This document shows, piece by piece, positions 56,101-64,000 of a stretch of 64,000 bases of DNA; the stretch's first letter is position 1; each line of letters opens with the position of its first letter. The notes below the pieces were generated by a model that did not search any database, was not told where the DNA came from, and saw only the letters and a program-made list of their open reading frames with translations. Location of the stretch: assembly GCA_025331435.1 (NCBI GenBank), contig JAIWNI010000070.1, forward strand, positions 79,393 through 143,392. Reading direction: 5' to 3'. This DNA comes from Choanephora cucurbitarum (Eukaryota; Mucoromycota; Mucoromycetes; Mucorales; Choanephoraceae). Position numbers and translations under genes: made by a program.

Positions 56101-57768
56101 GTTGGTACACACCACAAACTCACTTCGGCCTATCACCCGCGTACAAACTCAAAGGTTGAACGATTTAATGCGGTCATCAAGGGCATGTTACGCAAATATG
56201 TTAATGGCGCACTGCATAGATGGGATGACTTTGTCAATGCGGCTCTCTGGGCTTCAAGAATACGTATACATTCCACAACCGGATATAGCCCTTTCTTCTT
56301 AACCTACGGCCGAGAACCACGCTTACCCGGAGACGCTCTTGTGCCCTACATCGACAAAGGTACATTTGCAGATGAAAGAACGGTAGCTGATCTGACCTCT
56401 AGAGAATTACAAGACCTAGGTCAGCATAGAGCCGCTGCTGAATTCAGGATGAAGGCAATGGCTGAGAAGGATAAAGAAAAATGGGATGAACAGGTCAAGC
56501 AAGTAACTTTTGAAATCGGTGATAAAGTGATGCTCACTCACGAAGGACGATATGGCTTAGAACCGCAGTACAAAGGACCATATATCATTGTACAGACCTT
56601 CCCTGAATATGGTACCTACAAGCTACAAACACTTGCTGGAGAACCCCTCAAGTCCTTAGTGCATGTTGATCGAATGCGACTGGCTAAAGGTCATACATCC
56701 TCATCCCCATGGTATGATCCAGTAGCTGCAAGGCAAGAGTGGCGTGAAGTAATGACGAACATTGGTCGCTCAGCTGTGGTGCCCTCTATCCCACCTGTTG
56801 TCATTGACGATCAGTTGTCTAGTCCCACTCCACCGTCTAGCGTTGCTTTGATCGATCCACCCGTTACAATACCTACCGTTCCGATCTCTGATCCAACCAT
56901 TGACTACATCGATCCCACGGTTTTGACAAGCCCTCCTGTTAGTATCGATCGTACTGAGCATCTGCCAGTCTCATCTCCTCTGACATCGACCTCTGTCACA
57001 CTACCCTCACTAGATTTGCCTGACCAAGTGCAATCAACCCATGCTTCTTTACCTCCTTCTAAGGAACCCATCGAGGTAGATCACACTGATGCTGATGCCA
57101 TGATTCATTCGGATATGTCTGATGACAACTTTTCACCTGGTTCTGATGCTGTCGTCGACTTTGATGTCGATGATGACCTGGTCCTGAAAACCAATTTGCC
57201 TGTTGAGGATATTCCACCTTCTGCTGATGACGTCGAATTGTCTTCTACGCTCGATGAGATTCGCTCTGTACTTGATCTCGATGACTTTATTGATGCTCAA
57301 GAATATGTCGACACTGATATTCAAGCTCCAGCGGATTCTAATCCGGATGTTTTATCTCCATCGCTTTCAGCTGTTTCCTCTGAGGCTGATTATAATTTTG
57401 ATGTTGATATAGATGAAATCGATAAGGCTCCCTCTGATGCTATTTCTACCACGCCTTCCTCTGTGCCCAATCTTGCTCCTTCTACCACGTCGACTACTTC
57501 TCGTTCTTTACACGTTCAGAGACGAACGTCAAGCCAGGAGGGGGATAATGTCGCAGACGTTAGCAATCTCAAGCGTAGACAACCTATCGAAGTTGAGTAC
57601 AATCTACCTCAACAGTATAACCCGAACAAACGACGATTCAAGCCTCAGATTCTGAATAAAAGAAAGAAGAAGATGAGATTGAATCTGTTGCGAATAAGGC
57701 AAGTTCCTGTAACTGAGCTCAAGACACCTTTTAGAATCAGCAAGACAGGATCAATCGGAGAACGATAG
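53176..57768 (+). CDS. pol: Pol polyprotein of Ty3 element A, ending inside the 3' LTR
   Basis: The frame is open from 53176, -1 relative to gag, overlapping gag by 19 bases; the body from 53191 is 1525 residues. Counting from 53191: aspartic protease ILIDTGASENYVS (D116), RT with FTSLDLKSGYHQVRI and YLDDILIYS (Y457), RNase H RVETDASDFGCGAVLL (D610) and NAADVLSRL, integrase HHCC (first His 827), D894, D954, E990, D-D-35-E spacing, GPY/F module at 1129. No chromodomain. After about residue 1165 an S/T/P/D-rich, strongly acidic extension of about 290 residues is followed by a basic tail (72 residues) encoded by the LTR. No internal stop is seen. Confidence 0.95.
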   Translation, partial: VEGFSLNVVDDEEVQSRESPQNLPNNDNHTSCNCSKQDLNKADDCNPYSAEPCVTEVTKHEQVPSILEDYQSAVTEMIPIIHPKENLKQELQYLTELNVVATKLPLYHGSINGDSLEILIDTGASENYVSPKVAQHALSKETVYDRQVETAGGETTEITEKVELLLTMNGLQTKVMAYVFPTKFDIILGRTWLKEVDPRPEWETDTWIIWDKIEKRNVKLVPYNNHTSKTKPQLNYLISKKQAERSIKQGADSCLVYLNAVDIDSKDHVTKENHWDKLVKEFSSVFKDELPGLPPEREVTHVIKTNDAKPVNRPPFKMSPAELDELQRQIKELLQLGLIRPSASPWGAPVLFVKKKNGEMRMCIDYRALNSVTIRNNHPLPRIDECLDRLQGASYFTSLDLKSGYHQVRINPEDVPKTAFNTRYGQYEFLVLPFGLTNAPPTFQSLMNKILGDCLDKFALVYLDDILIYSQNAEDHKTHVRVVLNKLKEAKLIANLKKCEFGKRELTFVGFDITPNGILPSRSKVEVLKSWPILTNVQEVRSFIGLAQHYRRFIPNFASIASPLTDLTKGTGPKKRPIVWTQECQNSFDKIKDLMVSAPVLQVPNMDKPFRVETDASDFGCGAVLLQPDDSDPPGWHPVAYESKKFSSAERNYPAQEREFMGILHALRVWRCFLDGCKGGYKILTDHLPNCHLRSQDKLSPRLVRWINELELYSPIIEYKPGKENNAADVLSRLGGPESEHAEESIEPDYLYALWSMRDAPESIQNDWPLFYLNLDQVKSTGLRQYLHKRKDEFEIQDNKVYHLTQINEKPEKQLVPYIPFAQRADLVATYHEANGHAGLETMIKMFTPRFWWHSMKRDLKDWLKTCPSCQVNSRRSHVHQDVMHPLKVPAAFDRWHLDFIGELPLTVKGNRWLLVAVDYATNWPIARAVPHATKEVIADFLYEEIMMRFGCPSEVLTDRGANFNSELVNAYLKRVGTHHKLTSAYHPRTNSKVERFNAVIKGMLRKYVNGALHRWDDFVNAALWASRIRIHSTTGYSPFFLTYGREPRLPGDALVPYIDKGTFADERTVADLTSRELQDLGQHRAAAEFRMKAMAEKDKEKWDEQVKQVTFEIGDKVMLTHEGRYGLEPQYKGPYIIVQTFPEYGTYKLQTLAGEPLKSLVHVDRMRLAKGHTSSSPWYDPVAARQEWREVMTNIGRSAVVPSIPPVVIDDQLSSPTPPSSVALIDPPVTIPTVPISDPTIDYIDPTVLTSPPVSIDRTEHLPVSSPLTSTSVTLPSLDLPDQVQSTHASLPPSKEPIEVDHTDADAMIHSDMSDDNFSPGSDAVVDFDVDDDLVLKTNLPVEDIPPSADDVELSSTLDEIRSVLDLDDFIDAQEYVDTDIQAPADSNPDVLSPSLSAVSSEADYNFDVDIDEIDKAPSDAISTTPSSVPNLAPSTTSTTSRSLHVQRRTSSQEGDNVADVSNLKRRQPIEVEYNLPQQYNPNKRRFKPQILNKRKKKMRLNLLRIRQVPVTELKTPFRISKTGSIGER
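57536..57545 (+). other. Polypurine tract (element A)
   Basis: AGGAGGGGGA just before TAA and the TG of the 3' LTR. It is also coding: it is read as Q-E-G-D in the pol frame. The same tract lies at the end of element B (63990-63999). Confidence 0.85.
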
Positions 57769-58053
57769 TTAATTGCTTCCTTCTTTATTCAACTTAGTAT
57801 ACATCTTTAGATTAGATTAGAAAAAGTATAAATACCTGTGCTAATTATATTTGTAAGTTCTTTATCAAAGACTTACAATATAATACACAGGTAAAGTTTA
57901 AAAAGAAATAGATAAAGAATCAAAGACTTACAATATAATACACAGTCTACGTCACTGTCTTCTAGAAGCTCTTTCCGGTGATCTTATTGGCTAAAGAACC
58001 TTCCAAAGTCACGTGACTACCGCTATAAAACATAAGAAAATAACAAGACGACA
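57549..58053 (+). repeat. 3' LTR of element A, carrying the pol C-terminal codons
   Basis: Identical to the 5' LTR except base 57911. Its first 220 bp encode the final residues of Pol, ending at the TAG 57766-57768. Followed by four bases (AAAG) and then the LTR of element B. Confidence 0.96.
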
Positions 58054-58057
58054 AAAG

Positions 58058-58564
58058 TGTCGTCGACGTTGACATGAATAAGCGTAAACAGCCAATCGAG
58101 GTTGAATATAACCTTCCTCAAATGCACAATCCCAACAAGAGAAGGTTTAAACCTCAGATTGTGAACAAAAGAAGAAAGAAGGTTAAGCTGAACTTGTTAC
58201 GTATAAGGAAGTTGCCTTTAGTAAAAGTCAGCTCTTCATCGTATTCGTCGAGACATAAGGATCAATCAGAGAGAAGTATATAATTACTTCCTACTTTATT
58301 TGAAATAGTATAGATATTGAGTTTAGAATAGAAAAGATATAAAAGACCGTATTTTGTATAATTGTAAGTTCTTTATCAAAGACTTATTATCAAAATACAG
58401 GTAAACGATAAATAAGAAAAATAAATAAGATAAAAGACTTATTATCAAAATACAGAAACACGTCACTGTCTTCTAGAATATTTTCCCAGTAATTGATTGG
58501 CTAGAAAACCTTCTAAAGTCACGTGACTACTAGTAAACATCCTCAAGATAACAAGAAGACGAAA
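58058..58564 (+). repeat. 5' LTR of element B
   Basis: Begins TGTCGTCGACG. Its first 225 bp encode the basic tail starting MNKRKQPIEVEYNLPQ and ending QSERSI at 58283. A TATAAAAG box lies at 58338-58345, and AGTCACGTGACT at 58517-58528. The end is set by alignment to A and is approximate. Confidence 0.85.
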
Positions 58565-58640
58565 ATTGGTAGCATCTCCTGTCGTATCCTAGGAAAAATC
58601 CTATTGGAACTTACCTGTATCTTCCTGCTGAATTGTATTT

Positions 58641-58740
58641 GCCTGTGTGCTGAATTGTATTTGCCTGTGTGCTGAATTGTATTTGCCCGTGTGCTGAATT
58701 GTATCTGCCTGTGTGCTGAATTGTATCTGCCTGTGTGCTG
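58641..58740 (+). repeat. Leader tandem repeat, five 22-bp units (element B)
   Basis: Units begin at 58641, 58663, 58685, 58707 and 58729, each starting GCCTGTGTGCTGAAT (third with one change). The spacer differs from element A, the core and period do not. Confidence 0.92.
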
Positions 58741-58790
58741 GTTATTATTGAAAACTATATTTGGTGTAAAAATTGATTTAACAAGAAAAG

Positions 58791-59657
58791 ATGTCTGATC
58801 AACAAAACAAACCTGAATCCATCGATAACTCGGTATTCATTTCGTTGATCCAAGAGTTCACCAAAGCTTTGGGTAACAACAATACTGGAAGAAGCGTACC
58901 CCGTACTACAGAACCTCCAATCTATGATGGTGTCCGCGATGCCATGGCTATTGACTCATGGATCAGAACCTTTGAGAGATATACGGAATTTCAAGGCTGG
59001 GACTCGGTCCAGAAAAAACGCTATGCTGTCACCCTTCTTCGTGGTCGAGCTGACACATGGTACAGAACATTGGAGTCTGCTGAAGATGAACCAGAAGATT
59101 GGCTAAGCTTTAAGAGGGAACTTGTCGAATTTTTCCGCCCTGATGATTCCGTACGCCTTGCAAGAGATAGACTGGCCGCTTACAGACAAACAGGGTCTTT
59201 AAACGAATACATAAATGGTTTTATGGATATTATCGCAGCCATTCCTGAAATAACTGAAGACGAATCGTGCGATAAATTTATGCGTGGGCTCCTCAATCGT
59301 GACACTCGCTCTCAGGTACGACAAGCACAAGCGTCTACTTTGAGAGAGGCTATTCGTGTGGCAATTGCACATGACAGCGCCATTCATGAAGATCCAACCT
59401 TTTACCGACGCAACCATGGTGCCTTCAACTTCAACCGTCCACCTACACGGAAGAGTCCTTACGCCGGCGAGCCCATGGATCTGAATGCGATGAATAGTGG
59501 TCCTCGTAACAACGTCCGCTGTCACTATTGTGGAAAGATGGGCCATGTCCGCCGTTACTGTAAGATGCGCAATGAAGATATTCGTAAATTGGAACAAGAC
59601 CGTTACCAGAAATTGACCAAAGAAAACGGTGGTGCCCTATCCAAGGATTTTCACTAA
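58791..59657 (+). CDS. gag: Gag of Ty3 element B
   Basis: 288 residues from the ATG at 58791. Capsid region (SWIRTFERYTEF, LLRGRADTWYRTLES, WLSFKRELVEFFRP, LNEYINGFMDIIAAI) and a CCHC knuckle CHYCGKMGHVRRYC are intact. It ends SKDFH like Gag of A. Amino acids are much better conserved than bases between the two elements, so selection acted on the protein. Confidence 0.95.
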   Translation: MSDQQNKPESIDNSVFISLIQEFTKALGNNNTGRSVPRTTEPPIYDGVRDAMAIDSWIRTFERYTEFQGWDSVQKKRYAVTLLRGRADTWYRTLESAEDEPEDWLSFKRELVEFFRPDDSVRLARDRLAAYRQTGSLNEYINGFMDIIAAIPEITEDESCDKFMRGLLNRDTRSQVRQAQASTLREAIRVAIAHDSAIHEDPTFYRRNHGAFNFNRPPTRKSPYAGEPMDLNAMNSGPRNNVRCHYCGKMGHVRRYCKMRNEDIRKLEQDRYQKLTKENGGALSKDFH

Positions 59658-62600
59658 ACCTAGTTGACAATCAGGAAGTTCAACTAGGTAAGAATGAAGA
59701 AAATCTTCCTGCGAAACACAATAGTCGAAGTGTAGATAGTTGCTCATGTATTTCCAATCCTCTTAATAAAGTTGATGATACACCCTATTCCGCTGATATT
59801 AATGATTGTGAAAATGATGCTTTTGTGATTGAAGAGAATAATGAAACTAAAGCAAGTAATGATGTCGTAACCGAACTCGTACCAATCATTCACCCGATTG
59901 AAGATCTTCAAGACGAATTTCAATATCTGTCTGCATTGAACGTCATCGCAACTAAGCTGCCACTATATCATGGTTCTATTAATGACATTTCTTTGGACAT
60001 ATTGATCGATAGTGGTGCAAGTGAAAATTATGTGTCACCGACAGTAGCCAAGTATGCCATCTCTTCAAGGCCTGTGCATGATCGTCAAGTGGAAACAGCC
60101 GGTGGTGAAACTACAGTGATCAAAGAAAAGGTCGAAGTACTGTTAGATCTAGAAGGTTACAAGACCAAAGTAGAAGCCTATGTATTTCCTACCAAATTTG
60201 ATGTGATACTAGGTAGAACTTGGCTCAAGAAGGTTGATCCACTACCAGATTGGACCACTGACACTTGGTATATCCAAACCAAGGATAAAAAGCAAAAAGT
60301 CAAACTGGTACCCCACAATGATCATCGCAGCCGCCTTCCTAGCCATCCGCAACTCAACTATCTGATCTCAAAAAAACAAGCAGAAAAGAGTATTCGGAGA
60401 GGTGCTGATAGTTGCTTATTGTATTTGAATGCTGTTGAAGTGAATGACAAGAACCCACAAGTAGTAAAAGAAGAATACTGGGACAAGCTGGTCAAGGAAT
60501 TTACCTCCGTTTTCAAAAATGAATTACCTGGCCTTCCACCTGAGCGTGACGTAACGCATGTTATACAAACTGGCAATGCAAGTCCTGTGAGCAGACCACC
60601 CTTCAAAATGAGTCCGGCCGAATTAGACGAACTGCAAAAGCAGATCAAGGAGTTGCTCCAGCTTGGCTTGATCCGACCTAGTGCGTCGCCTTGGGGGGCT
60701 CCCGTTCTATTCGTTAAGAAAAAGACTGGTGAGATGCGAATGTGCATCGATTACAGAGCCTTGAATAGCGTCACTGTTCGCAACAATCATCCCTTACCGA
60801 GAATTGACGAGTGCTTAGACCGTTTACAAGGTGCCGCTTATTTTACAAGCCTCGATTTAAAATCTGGTTACCATCAGGTACGGATCAATCCTGATGATGT
60901 ACCTAAGACGGCCTTCAACACTAGATACGGTCAATTCGAGTTCTTGGTCCTCCCCTTTGGTCTCACTAACGCCCCTCCAACTTTCCAGAGCCTCATGAAT
61001 AAGATTCTTGGTGATTATCTGGACAAGTTCGCTTTGGTGTATCTAGACGACATTCTAATCTACAGTAAGTCTCTAGAAGAGCATAAGAAGCATGTCCGCC
61101 TAGTCTTGGATAAACTGAAGGAATCAAAGTTAATTGCGAACCTTAAGAAATGCGAATTTGGCAAGCAAGAGTTAACATTTGTCGGATTTGATATTACTGC
61201 TAAAGGCATACTCCCAAGTCACTCCAAAATAGAAGTACTGAAATCATGGCCTATTTTGACAAACGTACAAGAAGTTAGATCCTTCATTGGGCTGGCACAA
61301 CACTACCGTCGGTTCATACCTGGATTCGCATCCATTGCGTCTCCTCTAACAGATCTAACTAAGGGAACTGGACCTAAACGTAGACCTATAGTATGGACTA
61401 AGGAATGTCAAGACAGCTTTGATAAGATAAAAGAACTTATGATATCAGCTCCTGTGTTGCAAGCACCGAATATGGTTAAGCCTTTCCGTGTGGAAACGGA
61501 TGCTTCCGATTTTGGTTGTGGTGCAGTCCTCCTTCAACCTGACGATGCTGATCCACCTGCTTGGCACCCAGTCGCTTACGACTCAAAGAAGTTCTCATCT
61601 GCAGAGCGGAACTACCCTGCTCAAGAGAGAGAGCTCATGGGTATACTACATGCCCTACGAACATGGCGTTGTTTCCTCGATGGATGTCAAGGTGGATATA
61701 AAATCCTGACGGACCACTTGCCAAACTGTTACCTGAGAACACAAGAGAAAATGAGTCCTAGGTTGGTCCGATGGATGAATGAATTAGAGCTCTACTCTCC
61801 TGTGATTGAATACAAACCTGGCAAAGAAAATAATGCAGCAGATGTTTTATCGCGAATTGGCGGGCCAGAATCAACCATGCCTGAAAACTCGTTAGAGCCT
61901 GAATTTCTTTACGCTACATGGACCATGAAAGACGCTCCAGAATCAATTCAAAACGACTGGCCTATGCTTTATCTTGGTCTTGACAGAGTCAAATCAGCTG
62001 AATTACGTCGTTACTTGGAAGAGAGACAAGACAAGTTCGTAGTACAAGGTCGTCGAGTACTCCACAAGGTCCCTATTGATGACAAGCGGATGATAAAAGC
62101 TGTCCCTTTCGTTCCGTTTGCATCTAGAGCTGATTTAGTTGCACGATATCATGAGGCCAATGGGCATGCTGGCTTCGAAACTATGGTCAAGTTGTTTATT
62201 CCTCGTTTTTGGTGGCCTAGCATGAAACGTGATCTGAAGTCATGGTTGAAGACCTGTCCCGCTTGTCAAGTAAATAGACCCCCAGGACACATCCATCGCG
62301 ACGTCATGCACCCGCTCAAAGTACCTGCTGCATTTGACCGTTGGCACCTAGATTTCATTGGTGAACTACCATTGACAGTGAAAGGAAATCGTTGGCTGCT
62401 TGTAGCTGTAGACTACGCCACGAACTGGCCCATTGCTCGTGCTGTGCCCAACGCTACGAAGGAAACTATTGCCGATTTCATTTACGATGAGATTATGATG
62501 CGATTCGGTTGTCCCTCCGAAATCCTCACAGACCGTGGTGCAAATTTTAATAGCGACCTAGTAAATGCGTATCTCAAACGTGTAGGTAGTCATCACAAAC

Positions 62601-64000
62601 TGACTTCGGCATATCATCCCAGAACCAATTCAAAGGTAGAACGATTCAATGCAGTTATCAAAGGAATGCTCAGAAAATATGTAAATGGTGCTCTACATCG
62701 CTGGGACGATTTTGTCAATGCTGCACTTTGGGCTTCGAGAATAAGGGTACATACCACTACTGGTTACAGTCCATTCTTTCTCACCTATGGACGTGAACCT
62801 AGACTTCCAGGTGATTCGCTCACTCCTTACATTGACAAGCAAACCTTTAATGATCCTCGAACAGTAGCTGATATTACATCGCGCGAACTCAGTGATTTAG
62901 GTCAACATCGTGCTGCAGCAGAGTTTCGCATGAAGGCTATGGCTGCTAAAGACAAGGATAAGTGGGATTCACAGATCAAGAAGTCTTCTTTTGAAATTGG
63001 TGACAAGGTTCTCTTAACACATGAAGGTCGCTACGGTCTTGAACCACAATACAAAGGGCCGTACATTGTAGTGCAATCATTCCCAGACTTTGGCACTTAC
63101 AAGCTGCAAACTTTAGTCGGTGAACCCTTGAAATCGTTAGTCCACGTCGATCGAATGCGCCTTGCAAACGGCCATACATCTGATGAAGTTTGGTATGACC
63201 CAGTTGTCGCTCGACAAGACTGGCGCAAGGTCATGACAAACATCGGTCGTGCTGCAGTAATACCCGTACTTCCACCTGTTGATGTCGATAGTGAATATCC
63301 AGTTGACATTCCTGTCGAAACCAATGCCGTTGATATGGATACATCGATTGATGATGTTGTAGACAACATTACAAGAGATATTCCTTCTCTTTTACCTGCA
63401 CAACAGCCCGCCCATCAACAAGTCTTACCACCTGATAGTTTGGTCGATAACATTGATCCCATTGAACATGATCATCCTGTTGATATTACTGATCCAGTGT
63501 TTGACATGCAACCTGACCGTGATCTCCTTGGTCCTATTGATACCACTCTTCAGGATAACTCGGCTCTCAATTCCGATTCTATTGCTGATATCAATCTCGA
63601 CCCTATTGATGAATCTGTCTCGGTTAATTTTCCTTCTACTGATGATGATCCTATCGACACTGTTGTAACTGATGACAACGTTGATGATGTTAAATTTCAC
63701 GCACCAGTTCAAGTTGACTTATCACCTCCCAATGTTGCTTCTGCCTCTCCTGCTTCTATTTCACTACCTGATGATGAGGACGAACTCTTCGTTGACTCTC
63801 ATGAACAACTACCTCCTAGTTTATTGAATTTACCTGATTCCGAATTCAATTTTGACATCGATGTTGACGATATCAGTGACACTGAAACAATTCTCTCTTC
63901 TCATGCTGCTCCGAAATCCAATTCTCTCACTACGGCTCCTTCTCCTTCTGTTATTCGTTTTTCGAAAGTCCAGAGACGTACTTCAAGCCAGGAGGGGGAT
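59642..64000 (+). CDS. pol: Pol polyprotein of Ty3 element B (open to the window end)
   Basis: Frame -1 to gag, open from about 59642 to the last base, 1453 codons visible with no stop noticed. Counting from 59642: protease ILIDSGASENYVS (D123, Ser replaces the Thr of A), RT YLDDILIYS (Y467), RNase H VETDASDFGCGAVLL, integrase with HEANGHAGFETM, DFIGELP, LTDRGANF and KVERF, then YKGPYIVV. A long acidic D/S/P-rich extension leads to SSQEGD at the window edge. In the missing 3' LTR the frame should continue into the basic tail seen in the 5' LTR copy. Confidence 0.94.
63990..63999 (+). other. Polypurine tract (element B)
   Basis: AGGAGGGGGA, identical to the tract of A and in the same reading frame, ending one base before the window edge. 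Confidence 0.8.

Larger units (their letters stand above)
51555..58053 (+). mobile_element. Complete Ty3/gypsy retrotransposon A
   Basis: Two 505-bp LTRs (51555-52059, 57549-58053) differ at one base (A at 51917, G at 57911), pointing to a recent insertion. Between them are a candidate primer site, a leader with five 22-bp repeats, gag, pol in the -1 frame and a polypurine tract. Domain order protease, RT, RNase H, integrase is Ty3/gypsy. Flanks show no target duplication: CGTCA before, AAAGT after. The reading frame is intact from gag to the end of pol. It may be autonomous by content. Confidence 0.95.
58058..64000 (+). mobile_element. Ty3/gypsy retrotransposon B, right end outside the window
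   Basis: Same layout as A but clearly diverged at DNA level: 5' LTR (about 58058-58564), candidate primer site (58567-58581), five 22-bp leader repeats, gag, pol and a polypurine tract at 63990-63999. The window ends two bases before the expected 3' LTR. The left boundary is four bases after the 3' LTR of A. Both coding frames are open. Confidence 0.93.

Noticed and set aside
51545..58060. A 5-bp target duplication around element A
   Set aside because: The bases before the 5' LTR (CGTCA) and after the 3' LTR (AAAGT) do not match at any nearby offset I tried.

Overview
This window is nuclear DNA of a filamentous fungus, most likely a mucoralean (Mucoromycota). It is AT-rich, the genes carry many short GT-AG introns (mostly 45-75 bp), the ribosomal-protein genes are split, and the set of neighbours and mobile families fits early-diverging fungi. 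Species cannot be settled from the sequence alone.

Layout. 1-2.1 kb: the 5' part of an SH3-domain protein and an MSS51-like mitochondrial protein. 2.6-13.2 kb: gene-poor, decayed DNA with a broken copy of a lineage-specific family (PD-(D/E)XK-like motif) and the wreck of a Mutator-like transposon (MULE) whose product ended in an OTU protease domain. 13.2-31.5 kb: the main gene cluster: vacuolar-type amino acid transporter, GSKIP-domain protein, STE20/PAK kinase, universal stress protein, NAP1, inositol-tetrakisphosphate kinase, ribosomal proteins eS4 and eL20, and GSK-3 kinase. 33.3-40.2 kb: concentrative nucleoside transporter, HAP2/NF-YA, and a protein with a WWE-like C-terminus. 40.9-46.4 kb: a nest of relics: a second broken copy of the PD-(D/E)XK-like family carrying a 186-bp TA-flanked MITE, then a DNA-transposase relic split by a 5'-truncated LINE with a perfect 14-bp target duplication. 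47.5-49.2 kb: class II DAHP synthase (shikimate pathway). 51.5 kb to the end: two Ty3/gypsy LTR retrotransposons, A (complete, very young) and B (diverged, cut by the window edge two bases before its expected 3' LTR), lying head to tail 4 bp apart.

The most unusual biology is in the Ty3 pair. In both elements the Gag-Pol reading frame passes the polypurine tract and ends inside U3 of the LTR, so a basic tail of about 70 residues is encoded by the LTR itself, and its protein sequence is conserved between the two diverged elements. Both also have five tandem 22-bp units with the same core in the leader, the same candidate -1 frameshift overlap, the same candidate primer site, an intron-like duplicated block in the LTR, and a CACGTG-centred palindrome near the LTR end.

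The host genes are mostly housekeeping and signalling genes with independent promoters. The one functional pairing suggested by content is GSK-3 with a GSKIP-domain protein, which in animals bind each other. The PAK kinase and stress-protein genes are divergent and share a 0.7-kb upstream region; the transporter and GSKIP genes converge with stop codons three bases apart.
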